Assembly (NCBI RefSeq): GCF_041435055.1
Contig: NZ_CP108002.1
Coordinates: forward strand, 1,240,001-1,304,000
Origin: Streptomyces sp. NBC_00341
GTDB taxonomy: Bacteria; Actinomycetota; Actinomycetes; Streptomycetales; Streptomycetaceae
Direction of reading: 5' to 3'
DNA: 64,000 bases
In this document: one piece after another, positions 16,241-23,896 of the stretch
How positions within the stretch are numbered: the first letter of the stretch is position 1
How the letters are laid out: each line of letters starts with the position of its first letter
Program-made: the position numbers and the translations under genes
Notes under the pieces: generated by a model
Seen by the model: only the letters and a program-made list of their open reading frames with translations
The model's database searches: none
What the model was told of the DNA's origin: nothing

Positions 16241-17593
16241 CGACCTCAGAGCGCGGTGCTGAGCGGGTGCTGGGTCAGACGGCCAGTAGACGTAACAGAC
16301 CCCACCCGTACCACTTTTGACCTGCCCGTTCGCGTCGTAACGCTTGGTGCGGAGCCAGATCGTCTCCCACTCGTGCCGCTTGTAGACGTGGCGGACCGCC
16401 TCGTCGTCCGGGGACGCCGGGTCGTTGGCGATCACGTCGCCGTCCGCGGTGAAGCCGATCACCGTCATCAGGTGACCGGAGGTGCCGTAGCCCGCGCCCG
16501 TCAGCTCCTCCTTGAGGAACGACTGAGACGTTATGGCCGGAATCCCCGCCCGGACCAGGGTCTCCAGGTCCTTCAGCGAGCCCAGCCGGGTCACCACGGC
16601 GCTCATGTCCTCGTACGTGGCGGCGTAGGCGGCGTTGAACGGCCAGTTGCCGCAGCCCTCGTACTGGTTGTCGTAGGTGAACCGCGCCGCGTGGCAGACC
16701 TGTGGGTCCGCCAGCCCCGGCTTGACCCAGGCGAGGTCCGCCGCGCTGGGGTGGCGGCCCCAGTACTCGATGATCATCTGCGAGGAGGTGGGACTGCACC
16801 ACGCCTCGCCGCCGTTGTCGTACTCGGGGTACTGGCCCGCGTGCACGTTCTGCGAGTAGCGCGGCACCCGCAGCTCCCGGACCAGTCCGGGGACGGAGGC
16901 GGGCACGGTGAAGCGGTCGGGGATGTCGGAGGCCATCGCGCCCAGACGCCACACCGTGGGGGTGAGCCGGGTGCCCGGGGTGCGATACAGGGTCAGCCGC
17001 AGCCGGTAGGACGCGAGCCGCAGGCCGCTCGCCGCGTCGTCCACCGAGAAGGTGTCGGTCCAGATGGAGCTCTTGCCGTCGCTCTGGCCGTCGACGGACG
17101 TACGGCGGATGTCGCCGTCGCCGTCGCCGGACGCCCAGCGCCCCATGACGTACCAGGGGGTGTCCGTGCCGTCCGAGTAGGTGCCCCGGAGCTCGATCTG
17201 GATCCAGGTGCCGGCCGGCGTGTGCGCGTTCCAGGAGGCGATCACCTCGGTGGCCGGGACGGCGGAGCGGTGGACGGGTGAGGTCCAGGTCGCGTACTCC
17301 CAGGCCGCCGTCGTACCCGTGTGCGGGTCGGTGTAGTCGGTACGTCCCAGCGGGTGGCCGATCACCAGGCCCGCCCGGCGCCCCGCGACGGCGCGGGTCC
17401 CGGCGCCGGAACCGCAGCGCCAGTCGGTGTACGTACTCCAGGAGTGGTTGTCCACGGGAGAGGCTGCCGCCGAAGGTGCGTGACGCGGGACACGGGAGGG
17501 AGCGGCGGAAGCGGTGGACGACACCGCTCCGGCTCCGGCCGCTGCCGCGATGGCGGCGGCGAGTACGGTTCGGCGTGAGGTCGGACTGGGCAT
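16226..17593 (-). CDS. Tat-exported C39-like cysteine peptidase family protein
   Basis: A 455-aa exported protein. The Tat signal (SRRTVLAAAIAAAAGAGAV, about residues 6-24) ends at STASAAPS. The middle part (50-235) is a beta-rich domain. The C-terminal part is a papain-fold peptidase_C39_2-like domain with catalytic Cys in GGEAWCSPTSSQM (near 266), His in SGHLMTVIG (near 374) and the third residue in ANDPAS (near 391). It likely acts on peptides or peptidoglycan outside the membrane. ATG 17593 sets the Tat motif at the right distance. A good DasR-type box lies about 115 bases upstream. The last ~45 codons lie beyond a putative integration core and may come from the inserted element, which kept the frame open. 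Confidence 0.8.
   Translation of the reverse strand: MPSPTSRRTVLAAAIAAAAGAGAVSSTASAAPSRVPRHAPSAAASPVDNHSWSTYTDWRCGSGAGTRAVAGRRAGLVIGHPLGRTDYTDPHTGTTAAWEYATWTSPVHRSAVPATEVIASWNAHTPAGTWIQIELRGTYSDGTDTPWYVMGRWASGDGDGDIRRTSVDGQSDGKSSIWTDTFSVDDAASGLRLASYRLRLTLYRTPGTRLTPTVWRLGAMASDIPDRFTVPASVPGLVRELRVPRYSQNVHAGQYPEYDNGGEAWCSPTSSQMIIEYWGRHPSAADLAWVKPGLADPQVCHAARFTYDNQYEGCGNWPFNAAYAATYEDMSAVVTRLGSLKDLETLVRAGIPAITSQSFLKEELTGAGYGTSGHLMTVIGFTADGDVIANDPASPDDEAVRHVYKRHEWETIWLRTKRYDANGQVKSGTGGVCYVYWPSDPAPAQHRALRSLGLL
16337..16367 (+). repeat. Right copy of the putative integration core
   Basis: Direct copy of 8452-8482 (28 of 31 identical; identical 18-mer at 16341-16358), inside the intact peptidase gene at the WLRTKR codons. 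Identity to the left copy stops at 16367, on the peptidase N-terminal side. Confidence 0.65.
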
Positions 17594-17707
17594 GGGCGAG
17601 ACCCCCGGTCGTAAGCGGAATGGGGCTTCAGGTGCACGACAGTGCGCCAACTATCGCGGCTTCTTCCCCGGTTCGGCCAGCGATTCGCCTCGCGCCGCCC
17701 GACCAAT

Positions 17708-17723
17708 ATTGGTCTCGACCACT
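17708..17723. promoter_or_regulatory. DasR-like operator upstream of the C39-like peptidase
   Basis: ATTGGTCTCGACCACT matches the DasR consensus ACTGGTCTAGACCACT at 14 of 16 positions; T at position 2 is a known variant. It overlaps a 14-bp palindrome GACCAATATTGGTC (17701-17714). It could serve the minus-strand peptidase (115 bases) or the plus-strand kinase (96 bases). Confidence 0.65.
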
Positions 17724-17752
17724 GGCGTGACCTGCGACGGCTACGCAGCGGC

Positions 17753-17820
17753 TCGTAGACCGGACGCACTCGCGGGCCGGACGGACTCGTAGGCCGGACG
17801 GACTCGTAGGCTGGACGGAT
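17753..17820 (+). repeat. Four tandem 17-bp repeats before the kinase start
   Basis: Four contiguous units of exactly 17 bp: 17753-17769, 17770-17786, 17787-17803 and 17804-17820, with core TCGTAGGCCGGACGGAC and 1-3 changes each. The last unit runs into the ATG of the next gene. No Shine-Dalgarno is present, so the message may be leaderless. Confidence 0.85.
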
Positions 17821-18430
17821 GAGCGACCTCTCGCAGCACGCCGCGCGGCTGCGCACCCTGCCACCGTCCTGCGGGCCGGTCCGGCTGATCGCCGTCGACG
17901 GCCACGCGGGATCGGGCAAGAGCACCTTTGCCGCCCGGCTCGCGGCAGCGCTCGACGGCGCACCCGTACTCCACCTGGACGATCTGGCCAGCCACGAGGA
18001 GATGTTCGACTGGACGGCCCGGCTCCGGAGCCAGGTGATCGAGCCGCTGTCGCACGGGGAGCCCGCACGCTACGAGCCGTACGACTGGACCGCCCGGCGC
18101 TTCGGCCCGGCGCGCACCCTGGAACCCGCCCCGGTGGTCCTGATCGAGGGGGTCGGTGCCGGACGACGGGCACTGCGCCCCTTCCTCGCACACCTGTTGT
18201 GGATGGATCTGCCCGCCGCCGAGTCCTGGGAACGGGGCCGACGGCGGGACGGTCCGGCCCTGACGGCGTTCTGGGACGACTGGACCGTCGCTGAATCGGC
18301 TCATTTCTCGGCCGATCCCTCCCGCCCCTCGGCCGAAACGTTGGTGCGTCAGTTGCCTGTGGGGTACGAGTGGTTGAAGGGATCCGGCGCGACAGCAAAA
18401 GCGAGTCGTTCCGTCACCCAAAGTGATTAA
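17819..18430 (+). CDS. Uridine-kinase-like P-loop nucleoside kinase family protein
   Basis: A 203-aa cytoplasmic P-loop protein. The Walker A motif IAVDGHAGSGKSTFAARLA (about residues 24-42) is followed by VLHLDDLASHEEMFDW, where the DD pair sits as in uridine kinase/phosphoribulokinase-type enzymes. YEPYDWTARRFGP and VVLIEGVGAGRRAL (second strand with Glu) come next. The lid region is Arg-rich (WERGRRRDG). Substrate is not evident; nucleosides, coenzyme precursors or aminoglycoside-like sugars are all possible. No ribosome site precedes ATG 17819, which lies at the end of the fourth 17-bp repeat. Confidence 0.75.
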   Translation: MSDLSQHAARLRTLPPSCGPVRLIAVDGHAGSGKSTFAARLAAALDGAPVLHLDDLASHEEMFDWTARLRSQVIEPLSHGEPARYEPYDWTARRFGPARTLEPAPVVLIEGVGAGRRALRPFLAHLLWMDLPAAESWERGRRRDGPALTAFWDDWTVAESAHFSADPSRPSAETLVRQLPVGYEWLKGSGATAKASRSVTQSD

Positions 18431-18485
18431 TCGGCACCGCCATACCGACCAGTCGGAAATCGGTCCGGAAGTGCCCCGGCTCTGC

Positions 18486-18514
18486 TTGACCCGGCGCGGT
18501 ACAGGTCTTACGTT
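18486..18514 (+). promoter_or_regulatory. Vegetative-type promoter before the AAA+ gene
   Basis: TTGACC (18486-18491), 17 bp, TACGTT (18509-18514) is a near-consensus HrdB-type promoter. Start of transcription is expected near 18521, about 30 bases before a strong hairpin. Confidence 0.6.
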
Positions 18515-18549
18515 CTCAATGTGCGGCTTTTCGGAGCCCCCGCAGACGC

Positions 18550-18585
18550 GAAGCCCCCGGTTGTTCCCCCGTGATCGGGGGCTTC
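18550..18585 (+). terminator. Leader terminator/attenuator upstream of the AAA+ gene
   Basis: GAAGCCCCCG (18550-18559) pairs with CGGGGGCTTC (18576-18585), followed by GTTCT. A second AGCCCCCG just upstream (about 18535-18542) can compete for the same right arm, giving two alternative folds. It may end kinase readthrough, or attenuate or shorten transcripts from the promoter at 18486. Confidence 0.6.
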
Positions 18586-18806
18586 GTTCTGTGCCCCACG
18601 CCGGTTCCCGGCCACCTTTCACCCCATGCCGCTCACCCTGGGTCACGACCCCTCTTCGGCCTGCGGCGCCCTTAGTCGGACACTCCCTGCGCAGGTACGA
18701 TGCCTCTCGGTGCGGTCAATTCCCGTTCGCGGCACAGCGGTTCGGCACGCCTCGGCGGGCAGCCGTGCGGCGGGACATCCTGGGGGCACGGTTTGTGGGG
18801 GACCAG

Positions 18807-20711
18807 ATGGACATCGGCACGCAGGGCGCACAGGCCCCGGCCGACCTCGCCTGGCTGCGCGGCGTGGACGCCTACACGATGGGCGCCTACCCGCAGGCAG
18901 AGGAGGAATTCAGAGCTGCGGTACAGCTCGATCCCGGCATGGCGGACGCCTGGCTGGGCCTCCACGCGCTGCGGGTCGACACCACATCGGCACTGCTGCA
19001 CATGTACAGCCATCGCGACCGCTTCGGGGAGCAGCGCGGCCGCCACCGCCGCACGCTGAACTCCTGGTACTGGCTGGGCTGGTGGGTGCAGCCGGTGCTG
19101 GAGAGCCCGCGCGACCTGCTGCTGGCGCACGCCTCGCACTGGCTGGACGGACGCCATGTGCCGGAGCTCGACCGGGCGTTGGCCGGTCTGCCGCCGGTGG
19201 ACGCCGACGCGCAGGTGCGCTTCCTGCACGCCTGCCGGTCCTACCTGGTCAAGGACTGGGAGCAGCTCGTACGCCATACGGAACAGCTGATCGAGGACCC
19301 GCTGCTGGGCATCGAGGCGGGGCTGTTCGGCGGTATGGCACGGGTCCGGCTGGAGATGTACGGACAGGCCGAGCCGCTGCTCTCCACCGCGCTGATGCGC
19401 TGCCGCAGCGAGCAGCCGCAGCGCAAGGAGCTGCGCTACTGGCTGGCCCGCGCGCACGAGGGAACCGGCCGCAGCGCGGCCGCGCTGCCGCTGTACCGGG
19501 CCGTGCACCGGATCGATCCGGCGTTCATGGACACCTCGGCGCGGCTGGCGGCGATCGCGGACTACGACGGGCTCGACGGCTCCGACGAGTTCTCCGGGCT
19601 GGCCGCGGTCTCGCTGACCGGCCTGGGCGGCGACGGCGCCTTCGTGGAGGCCCAGCCGGACGGCGACGCGGTCCTGGGCACCGACCTGGTGGACGGCCGG
19701 GATCTGCGCCCCGGCGGCGGGGAACCGCAGGACCTGCCGGGGGTCGGGGTGTCGCCTCCGCCCGGTGGGGCGCGGGAGAAGACCTCGGTACCGGGCCAGT
19801 CGGCGCCGTCGCTGTTCCCGGCGGGCCCGAGCGATCCGGTGCTGCTGGCCGAGGCCTTGGCGGAGCTGGAGCGGATGGTCGGGCTGGAGCCGGTGAAGCG
19901 GCAGGTCAAGGCCTTGTCCGCGCAGCTGAACATGGCGCGGCTGCGGGCCGGCCAGGGGCTCCCCGTGCAGCCGCCGAAACGGCATTTCGTCTTCTCCGGG
20001 CCGTCCGGCACCGGGAAGACCACGGTGGCCCGCATTCTGGGCCGGGTGTTCTACGCACTCGGCCTGCTCGGCGGGGACCATCTGGTCGAGGCCCAGCGGG
20101 CGGACCTGGTCGGTGAGTTCCTGGGCCAGACGGCGGTCAAGGCCAATGAGCTGATCGACTCCGCGCTGGGCGGGGTGCTGTTCGTCGACGAGGCGTACAG
20201 CCTCTCCAACACGGGCTACAGCAAGGGCGACGCGTACGGGGACGAGGCCCTTCAGGTGCTCCTCAAGCGTGCGGAGGACAACCGGGACCATCTCGTCGTC
20301 ATCCTGGCGGGATACCCGGAGGGCATGGACCGGCTGCTCGCCACCAACCCCGGGCTGTCCTCTCGGTTCACCACCCGGGTGGACTTCCCCAGCTACCGCC
20401 CCCTTGAGCTCACCTCGATCGGTGAGGTCCTGGCCGAGGAGAACGGGGACGCGTGGGACGAGGAGTCGCTGGACGAGCTGCGGGCCATCAGCGGCCACGT
20501 CGTCGACCAGGGCTGGCTCGACGAACTGGGCAACGGACGGTTCCTGCGCACGCTGTACGAGAAGAGCTGCGCCTACCGCGATCTGCGGCTCTCCGGCTAT
20601 GCGACGGTGCCGACGCGGGACGATCTGGCGACGCTGCGGCTGCCGGATCTGATGCAGGCGTACGGCGAGGTGCTGTCGGGGCGCCGGCCCCCGGAGCGGC
20701 CGGCCGGGTGA
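18807..20711 (+). CDS. EccA/CbbX-type AAA+ ATPase with TPR-like N-domain
   Basis: A 634-aa cytoplasmic protein. The N-terminal half (about 1-260) is helical and TPR-like (GVDAYTMGAYPQAEEEFRAA, ARVRLEMYGQAEPLLSTA). A Gly/Pro-rich linker (about 290-340) leads to a C-terminal AAA+ module. Walker A is FSGPSGTGKTTVARI, Walker B is GGVLFVDEAYSL, sensor 1 lies in VILAGYPEGMD, and an arginine-finger candidate is in NPGLSSRF. The architecture matches the type VII secretion ATPase EccA and CbbX relatives, but no other ESX gene (EccB-E, WXG100) is in the window. ATG 18807 follows GGGGGA; earlier in-frame DNA includes the hairpin leader and is not coding. It may be a chaperone-like remodeller. Confidence 0.85.
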   Translation: MDIGTQGAQAPADLAWLRGVDAYTMGAYPQAEEEFRAAVQLDPGMADAWLGLHALRVDTTSALLHMYSHRDRFGEQRGRHRRTLNSWYWLGWWVQPVLESPRDLLLAHASHWLDGRHVPELDRALAGLPPVDADAQVRFLHACRSYLVKDWEQLVRHTEQLIEDPLLGIEAGLFGGMARVRLEMYGQAEPLLSTALMRCRSEQPQRKELRYWLARAHEGTGRSAAALPLYRAVHRIDPAFMDTSARLAAIADYDGLDGSDEFSGLAAVSLTGLGGDGAFVEAQPDGDAVLGTDLVDGRDLRPGGGEPQDLPGVGVSPPPGGAREKTSVPGQSAPSLFPAGPSDPVLLAEALAELERMVGLEPVKRQVKALSAQLNMARLRAGQGLPVQPPKRHFVFSGPSGTGKTTVARILGRVFYALGLLGGDHLVEAQRADLVGEFLGQTAVKANELIDSALGGVLFVDEAYSLSNTGYSKGDAYGDEALQVLLKRAEDNRDHLVVILAGYPEGMDRLLATNPGLSSRFTTRVDFPSYRPLELTSIGEVLAEENGDAWDEESLDELRAISGHVVDQGWLDELGNGRFLRTLYEKSCAYRDLRLSGYATVPTRDDLATLRLPDLMQAYGEVLSGRRPPERPAG

Positions 20712-20757
20712 TCCCGGGCCGTCGGACGGGTCCAGCGACCCGTCCGACGGCCCGGGA
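20712..20757. terminator. Bidirectional terminator hairpin
   Basis: A perfect 21-bp stem (20712-20732 with 20737-20757) and 4-base loop CAGC fill the gap between the convergent AAA+ gene and the CNNM-type gene. Confidence 0.9.
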
Positions 20758-20760
20758 GCC

Positions 20761-21858
20761 TCAACCGACCAGGGCCGTGAGTTCGTCCGAGCCGGTCTGC
20801 CTCTCCCCGGTGCGGCGCGGCTCCGAGACCCGGTGGGCCGGGTCCCGCACCTCACCGACCAGCATCTCCAGGACGTCCTCCATGGCGACCAGGCCGAGTA
20901 CCCGGCCCGAGGCGTCCGCGACCTGGGCCAGGTGCGTCGCGGCGCGGCGCATCACCGTCAGGGCGTCGTCCAGCGGGAGTTCGGCCCGTACCGTGGCCAT
21001 CGGGCGCCATACGTGCTGCGGGACCGCCCGCTCGCCGTCCTCCAGGTCGAGGACGTCCTTCACGTGCAGGTAGCCCATGAACGGGCCGCCGCCCTCCGCG
21101 CAGACGGGGAACCGCGAGTAGCCGGTCCGCACCGTGAGCGCCTCGATCCGGTGCGGGGTGACGGACGGGTCGACCGTCACCAGGTTCGCCCGGCGCAGCA
21201 GCACATCGGTGACGGGCCTGCTGCCCAGCTCCAGGGCGTCCTCCAGCCGCTCCTGCGCGTCCGGCCCCAGGAGTCCGGCCTGTCCGGAGTCCTCGACCAG
21301 CCGGTTGAGCTGCTCGCTGGTGAAGACGGCCTCCACCTCGTCCTTCGGCTCGACGCCGAAGAGCCGGAGCACCAGCCGGGCGCAGGCGCCCAGCGCGGAG
21401 GTGACCGGGCGGCAGAGGCGGGCGAAGCCGACCAGGCCGGGGCTGAGCCACAGCGAGGTCTTCTCCGGGGCGGCCATCGCCAGGTTCTTCGGGACCATCT
21501 CGCCGATGACGAGGTGGAGGAAGACGACGAAGACCAGCGCCAGCACATAGCCGAGCGGATGGATCAGGCCCTCGGGCAGGTGGACCGCGTGGAAGACCGG
21601 CTCCAGCAGCTGGGCGACGGTCGGTTCCGCGACGGCGCCGAGAGTCAGCGAGCAGATGGTGATGCCGAACTGGGCGGCCGCCATCATCTGCGGCAGGTTC
21701 TCCAGGCCGTACAGCACCTGCCGGGCCCGGCTGGACCCGGTTGCCGCGAGCGGTTCGATCTGGCTGCGGCGTACCGAGACGAGTGCGAACTCGGCGCCGA
21801 CGAAGAAGCCGTTCGCGAGGACCAGGAGTCCGGCGAAGAGCAGTTGGACCAGGCTCAT
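20761..21858 (-). CDS. CNNM/HlyC-type CBS-domain membrane protein (short)
   Basis: A 365-aa membrane protein. The N-terminal DUF21/CNNM domain has about four hydrophobic segments, starting QLLFAGLLVLANGFFVGAEF and including the conserved AAAQFGITICSLTLG and VIGEMVPKN. A CBS pair follows (about 205-335: SRPVTDVLLRRANLVTVD, GYSRFPVC, DVLDLEDG, EDVLEMLVGEV). It lacks the C-terminal CorC_HlyC domain of its neighbour. This family is linked to Mg/Co transport or tolerance. Its ATG overlaps the stop of the upstream paralogue by 4 bases (ATGA), so the two are translationally coupled and probably form a heteromer. Confidence 0.9.
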   Translation of the reverse strand: MSLVQLLFAGLLVLANGFFVGAEFALVSVRRSQIEPLAATGSSRARQVLYGLENLPQMMAAAQFGITICSLTLGAVAEPTVAQLLEPVFHAVHLPEGLIHPLGYVLALVFVVFLHLVIGEMVPKNLAMAAPEKTSLWLSPGLVGFARLCRPVTSALGACARLVLRLFGVEPKDEVEAVFTSEQLNRLVEDSGQAGLLGPDAQERLEDALELGSRPVTDVLLRRANLVTVDPSVTPHRIEALTVRTGYSRFPVCAEGGGPFMGYLHVKDVLDLEDGERAVPQHVWRPMATVRAELPLDDALTVMRRAATHLAQVADASGRVLGLVAMEDVLEMLVGEVRDPAHRVSEPRRTGERQTGSDELTALVG

Positions 21859-23225
21859 CGCGCCGCCTCCAGGACGCCGCGGGCCGCCGGTTCCGCGGTG
21901 AGCTGCTCGTTGACCCCGGCCAGCCGCACGAAGCGGACCTTCTCGGCCCGGTAGTGGCCGACCTGGCGGACCGAGATGCGCCAGCCGGGCAGTTCGGCCC
22001 GGTCTCCGGGGGCGGGGATCCGGCCCAGCAGATCGGCGACGAGACCGGCCACGGTCTCGTACGGGCCGTCGGGTACGTCGAGCCCTATCCGGCGCAGGGT
22101 GAGGACTCGGCAGCTGCCCTCCGCGTCCCAGGCGGGCCTGCCGTCCTCGGGGGCGGCGGGGGCAAGCTCGGGACGGTCGGCGCCTTCGGCGTCGTGCTCG
22201 TCCCTGACCTCCCCGACGAGCTCCTCGATGATGTCCTCCAGGGTGACGACACCGGCGGTACCGCCGTACTCGTCGACCACGACGGCGATCGGCTGCTCCT
22301 TGCGGAGCCGCTGGAGGAGCTGTTCGACGGGCAGCGTCTCCGGGACCAGCAGCGGGGGCACCGCGATCCGGCCGGCCGTGGTGCGCAGCCGGTCCTGGGA
22401 GGGAACGGCGAGCGCGTCCTTGAGGTGGATCATGCCGACGACCTCGTCGATGCGCTCCCGGTAGACGGGGAAGCGGGAGAGGCCGGTGGCCCGGGTGAGG
22501 TTGAGGACGTCGGCCGCGGTGGCGGACGTCTGGAGGGCGCTGACCTTCACCCGAGGGGTCATGACGTGCTGGGCGGTGAGGCCGGCGAGCGACAGGGTCC
22601 GTACGAAGAGATCCGCGGTGTCCTGTTCGAGGGTGCCGGCCTCTGCGGAGTGCCTGGCCAGCGAGACGAGCTCGCCCGGGGTGCGGGCGGAGGCCAGTTC
22701 GTCGGTCGGCTCCACGCCCAGCAGCCGCACCAGCCGGTTGGCGACGGTGTTCAGCAGCCCGATCACGGGCCGGAAGACCATGGTGAACCGGTGCTGGGGT
22801 CCGGCGACGAACCGGGCGACCTGGAGCGGCTTGGAGACCGCCCAGTTCTTCGGTACGAGTTCACCGATCACCATCTGGACGGCGGCCGCGAGGAGCATGC
22901 CGATCACCACGCTGATGCCGGGGACGGCACCGTCGGGGAGACCGGTCAGGGTGAGGGGGCTCTCCAGCAGCTGGGCGAGCGCCGGCTCGGCGAGCATGCC
23001 GACCACCAGTGAGGTGATCGTGATGCCGAGCTGGGTGCCGGACAGCTGGAAGGAGAGTTCGCGCAGGGCGTCGACGACGGTACGGGCCCGCCGGTCGCCC
23101 TCGGTGGCGGCGCGCTCGGCGTCCGCCCGTTCCACGGTGACGAGCCCGAATTCGGCTGCCACGAAGAATCCGTTGGCGAGGATGAGAAGGAATGCCGCAC
23201 CGAGAAGCAGCAGGGGGGTGGTCAT
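21855..23225 (-). CDS. CNNM/HlyC-type CBS-domain membrane protein with CorC_HlyC domain
   Basis: A 456-aa membrane protein. The N-terminal CNNM domain has about four hydrophobic segments ([49 protein letters not shown]). A CBS pair follows with [22 protein letters not shown] and [20 protein letters not shown], then a C-terminal CorC_HlyC domain (about 345-440: [38 protein letters not shown]). The [23 protein letters not shown] block is diagnostic. By family it is an inner-membrane divalent-cation (Mg2+) handling protein. It is paired with the shorter paralogue downstream by a 4-base overlap. Both lie convergent to the AAA+ gene. Confidence 0.92.
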   Translation of the reverse strand: [456 protein letters not shown]

Positions 23226-23409
23226 GCCGCCGCCTCCACAGAAGGGGCGGCGCAGGTACTACCGGAAGATCCGTCCATTGCTGGAGGGAGTCACTCCTTG
23301 GGTCGCAGGAAAGCCCCGCGGGTCTCAAAGACCTCTGGTGGGGGCGGGGCGCCACAGGGCGCCGCCGCCCCCCAGAGTAATCAACAAGAGGCCCTGCGGG
23401 GCAGGGGGC

Positions 23410-23874
23410 TCAGCCGTTGTCCGTACCCGTGCCGTGGTTCTCGGCGAGGGCGCGGAGCGCGCGGGCGTCGCGAATGGCCTGCTCCTTGGCGATTCCGGGC
23501 TGGATGCCGAGGGCGGGCATGCTGGTGCCGTCGCTGAGGTCGAGGAAGACCCAGGGGTCACCGACGCGCAGGTTGACGCGCACGATCTCGGCCCAGGACA
23601 GCCGCCTGGTACGGGTGAGATTGACCACGGTCACCCCGCTGTCGTCCGCGACGACCTTGGGACGGCTGAGCAGCGCCAGCACACCGAGGAAGACCAGCGC
23701 GGTGAAGACGAAGCTGGCCCGCTCCCCGTTGCTGAGCTGCTCCAGGGTGAAGGCGACGACGGTGATGACGACGAACATCATCACGCCGACGCTCAGCAGG
23801 ACCACGCGGGTGCGGGTCGGCCGGAAGGTGACCGGAAGCGCGGGGGCTCCGGCCGGGGGTACGGGGGCTGACAT
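23410..23874 (-). CDS. PH-domain membrane protein
   Basis: A 154-aa protein with two hydrophobic segments (about 24-45 and 55-70: VVLLSVGVMMFVVITVVAF, FVFTALVFLGVLALL). A short bacterial PH-like domain follows (DDSGVTVVNLTRTRRLSWAE, IVRVNLRVGDPWVFLDLSDG). A helix with AIRDARALRALAENHG ends it. This arrangement is common in actinobacterial proteins of unknown role. It lies 22 bases after hisG on the same strand and is probably the last gene of the rib-his transcript. The 184 bases between it and the CNNM-type gene hold GC-rich hairpins that could terminate that transcript. Confidence 0.8.
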   Translation of the reverse strand: MSAPVPPAGAPALPVTFRPTRTRVVLLSVGVMMFVVITVVAFTLEQLSNGERASFVFTALVFLGVLALLSRPKVVADDSGVTVVNLTRTRRLSWAEIVRVNLRVGDPWVFLDLSDGTSMPALGIQPGIAKEQAIRDARALRALAENHGTGTDNG

Positions 23875-23896
23875 GGTCTTCTTCCGTGTCCCGCCG

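Larger units (their letters stand above)
8452..16367. mobile_element. Relic integrative element in the 3' end of a peptidase gene
   Basis: A ~7.9-kb segment bounded by direct copies of a 31-bp core inside peptidase coding sequence. The right end carries the C-terminus of a tyrosine recombinase abutting the target gene, the usual place for an integrase. The left end carries the displaced target-gene 3' end. A possible conjugation-protein fragment and a secreted-protein pseudogene lie in the left kilobase. The cargo between is argG-like, a kinase-like gene, a DUF6875 remnant, and an Rrf2-regulated operon. With the segment removed, the order chitinase, small SCO1431-like gene, peptidase, kinase, AAA+ ATPase becomes continuous. 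The integrase is truncated and no relaxase or replication gene survives, so it should no longer move by itself. Inferred from sequence arrangement alone. Confidence 0.6.

Noticed and set aside
8452..16367. A tRNA gene as the integration target
   Set aside because: No cloverleaf or tRNA-like sequence is present at either border; the repeated core lies in peptidase codons.
17753..17820. CRISPR-like array
   Set aside because: Units are contiguous 17-bp copies with no spacers, and no cas gene is nearby.
18672..20855. A 727-aa open frame antisense to the AAA+ ATPase gene
   Set aside because: Shadow frame of third-position GC bias; composition is Arg/Gln/Gly rich and lacks any motif.
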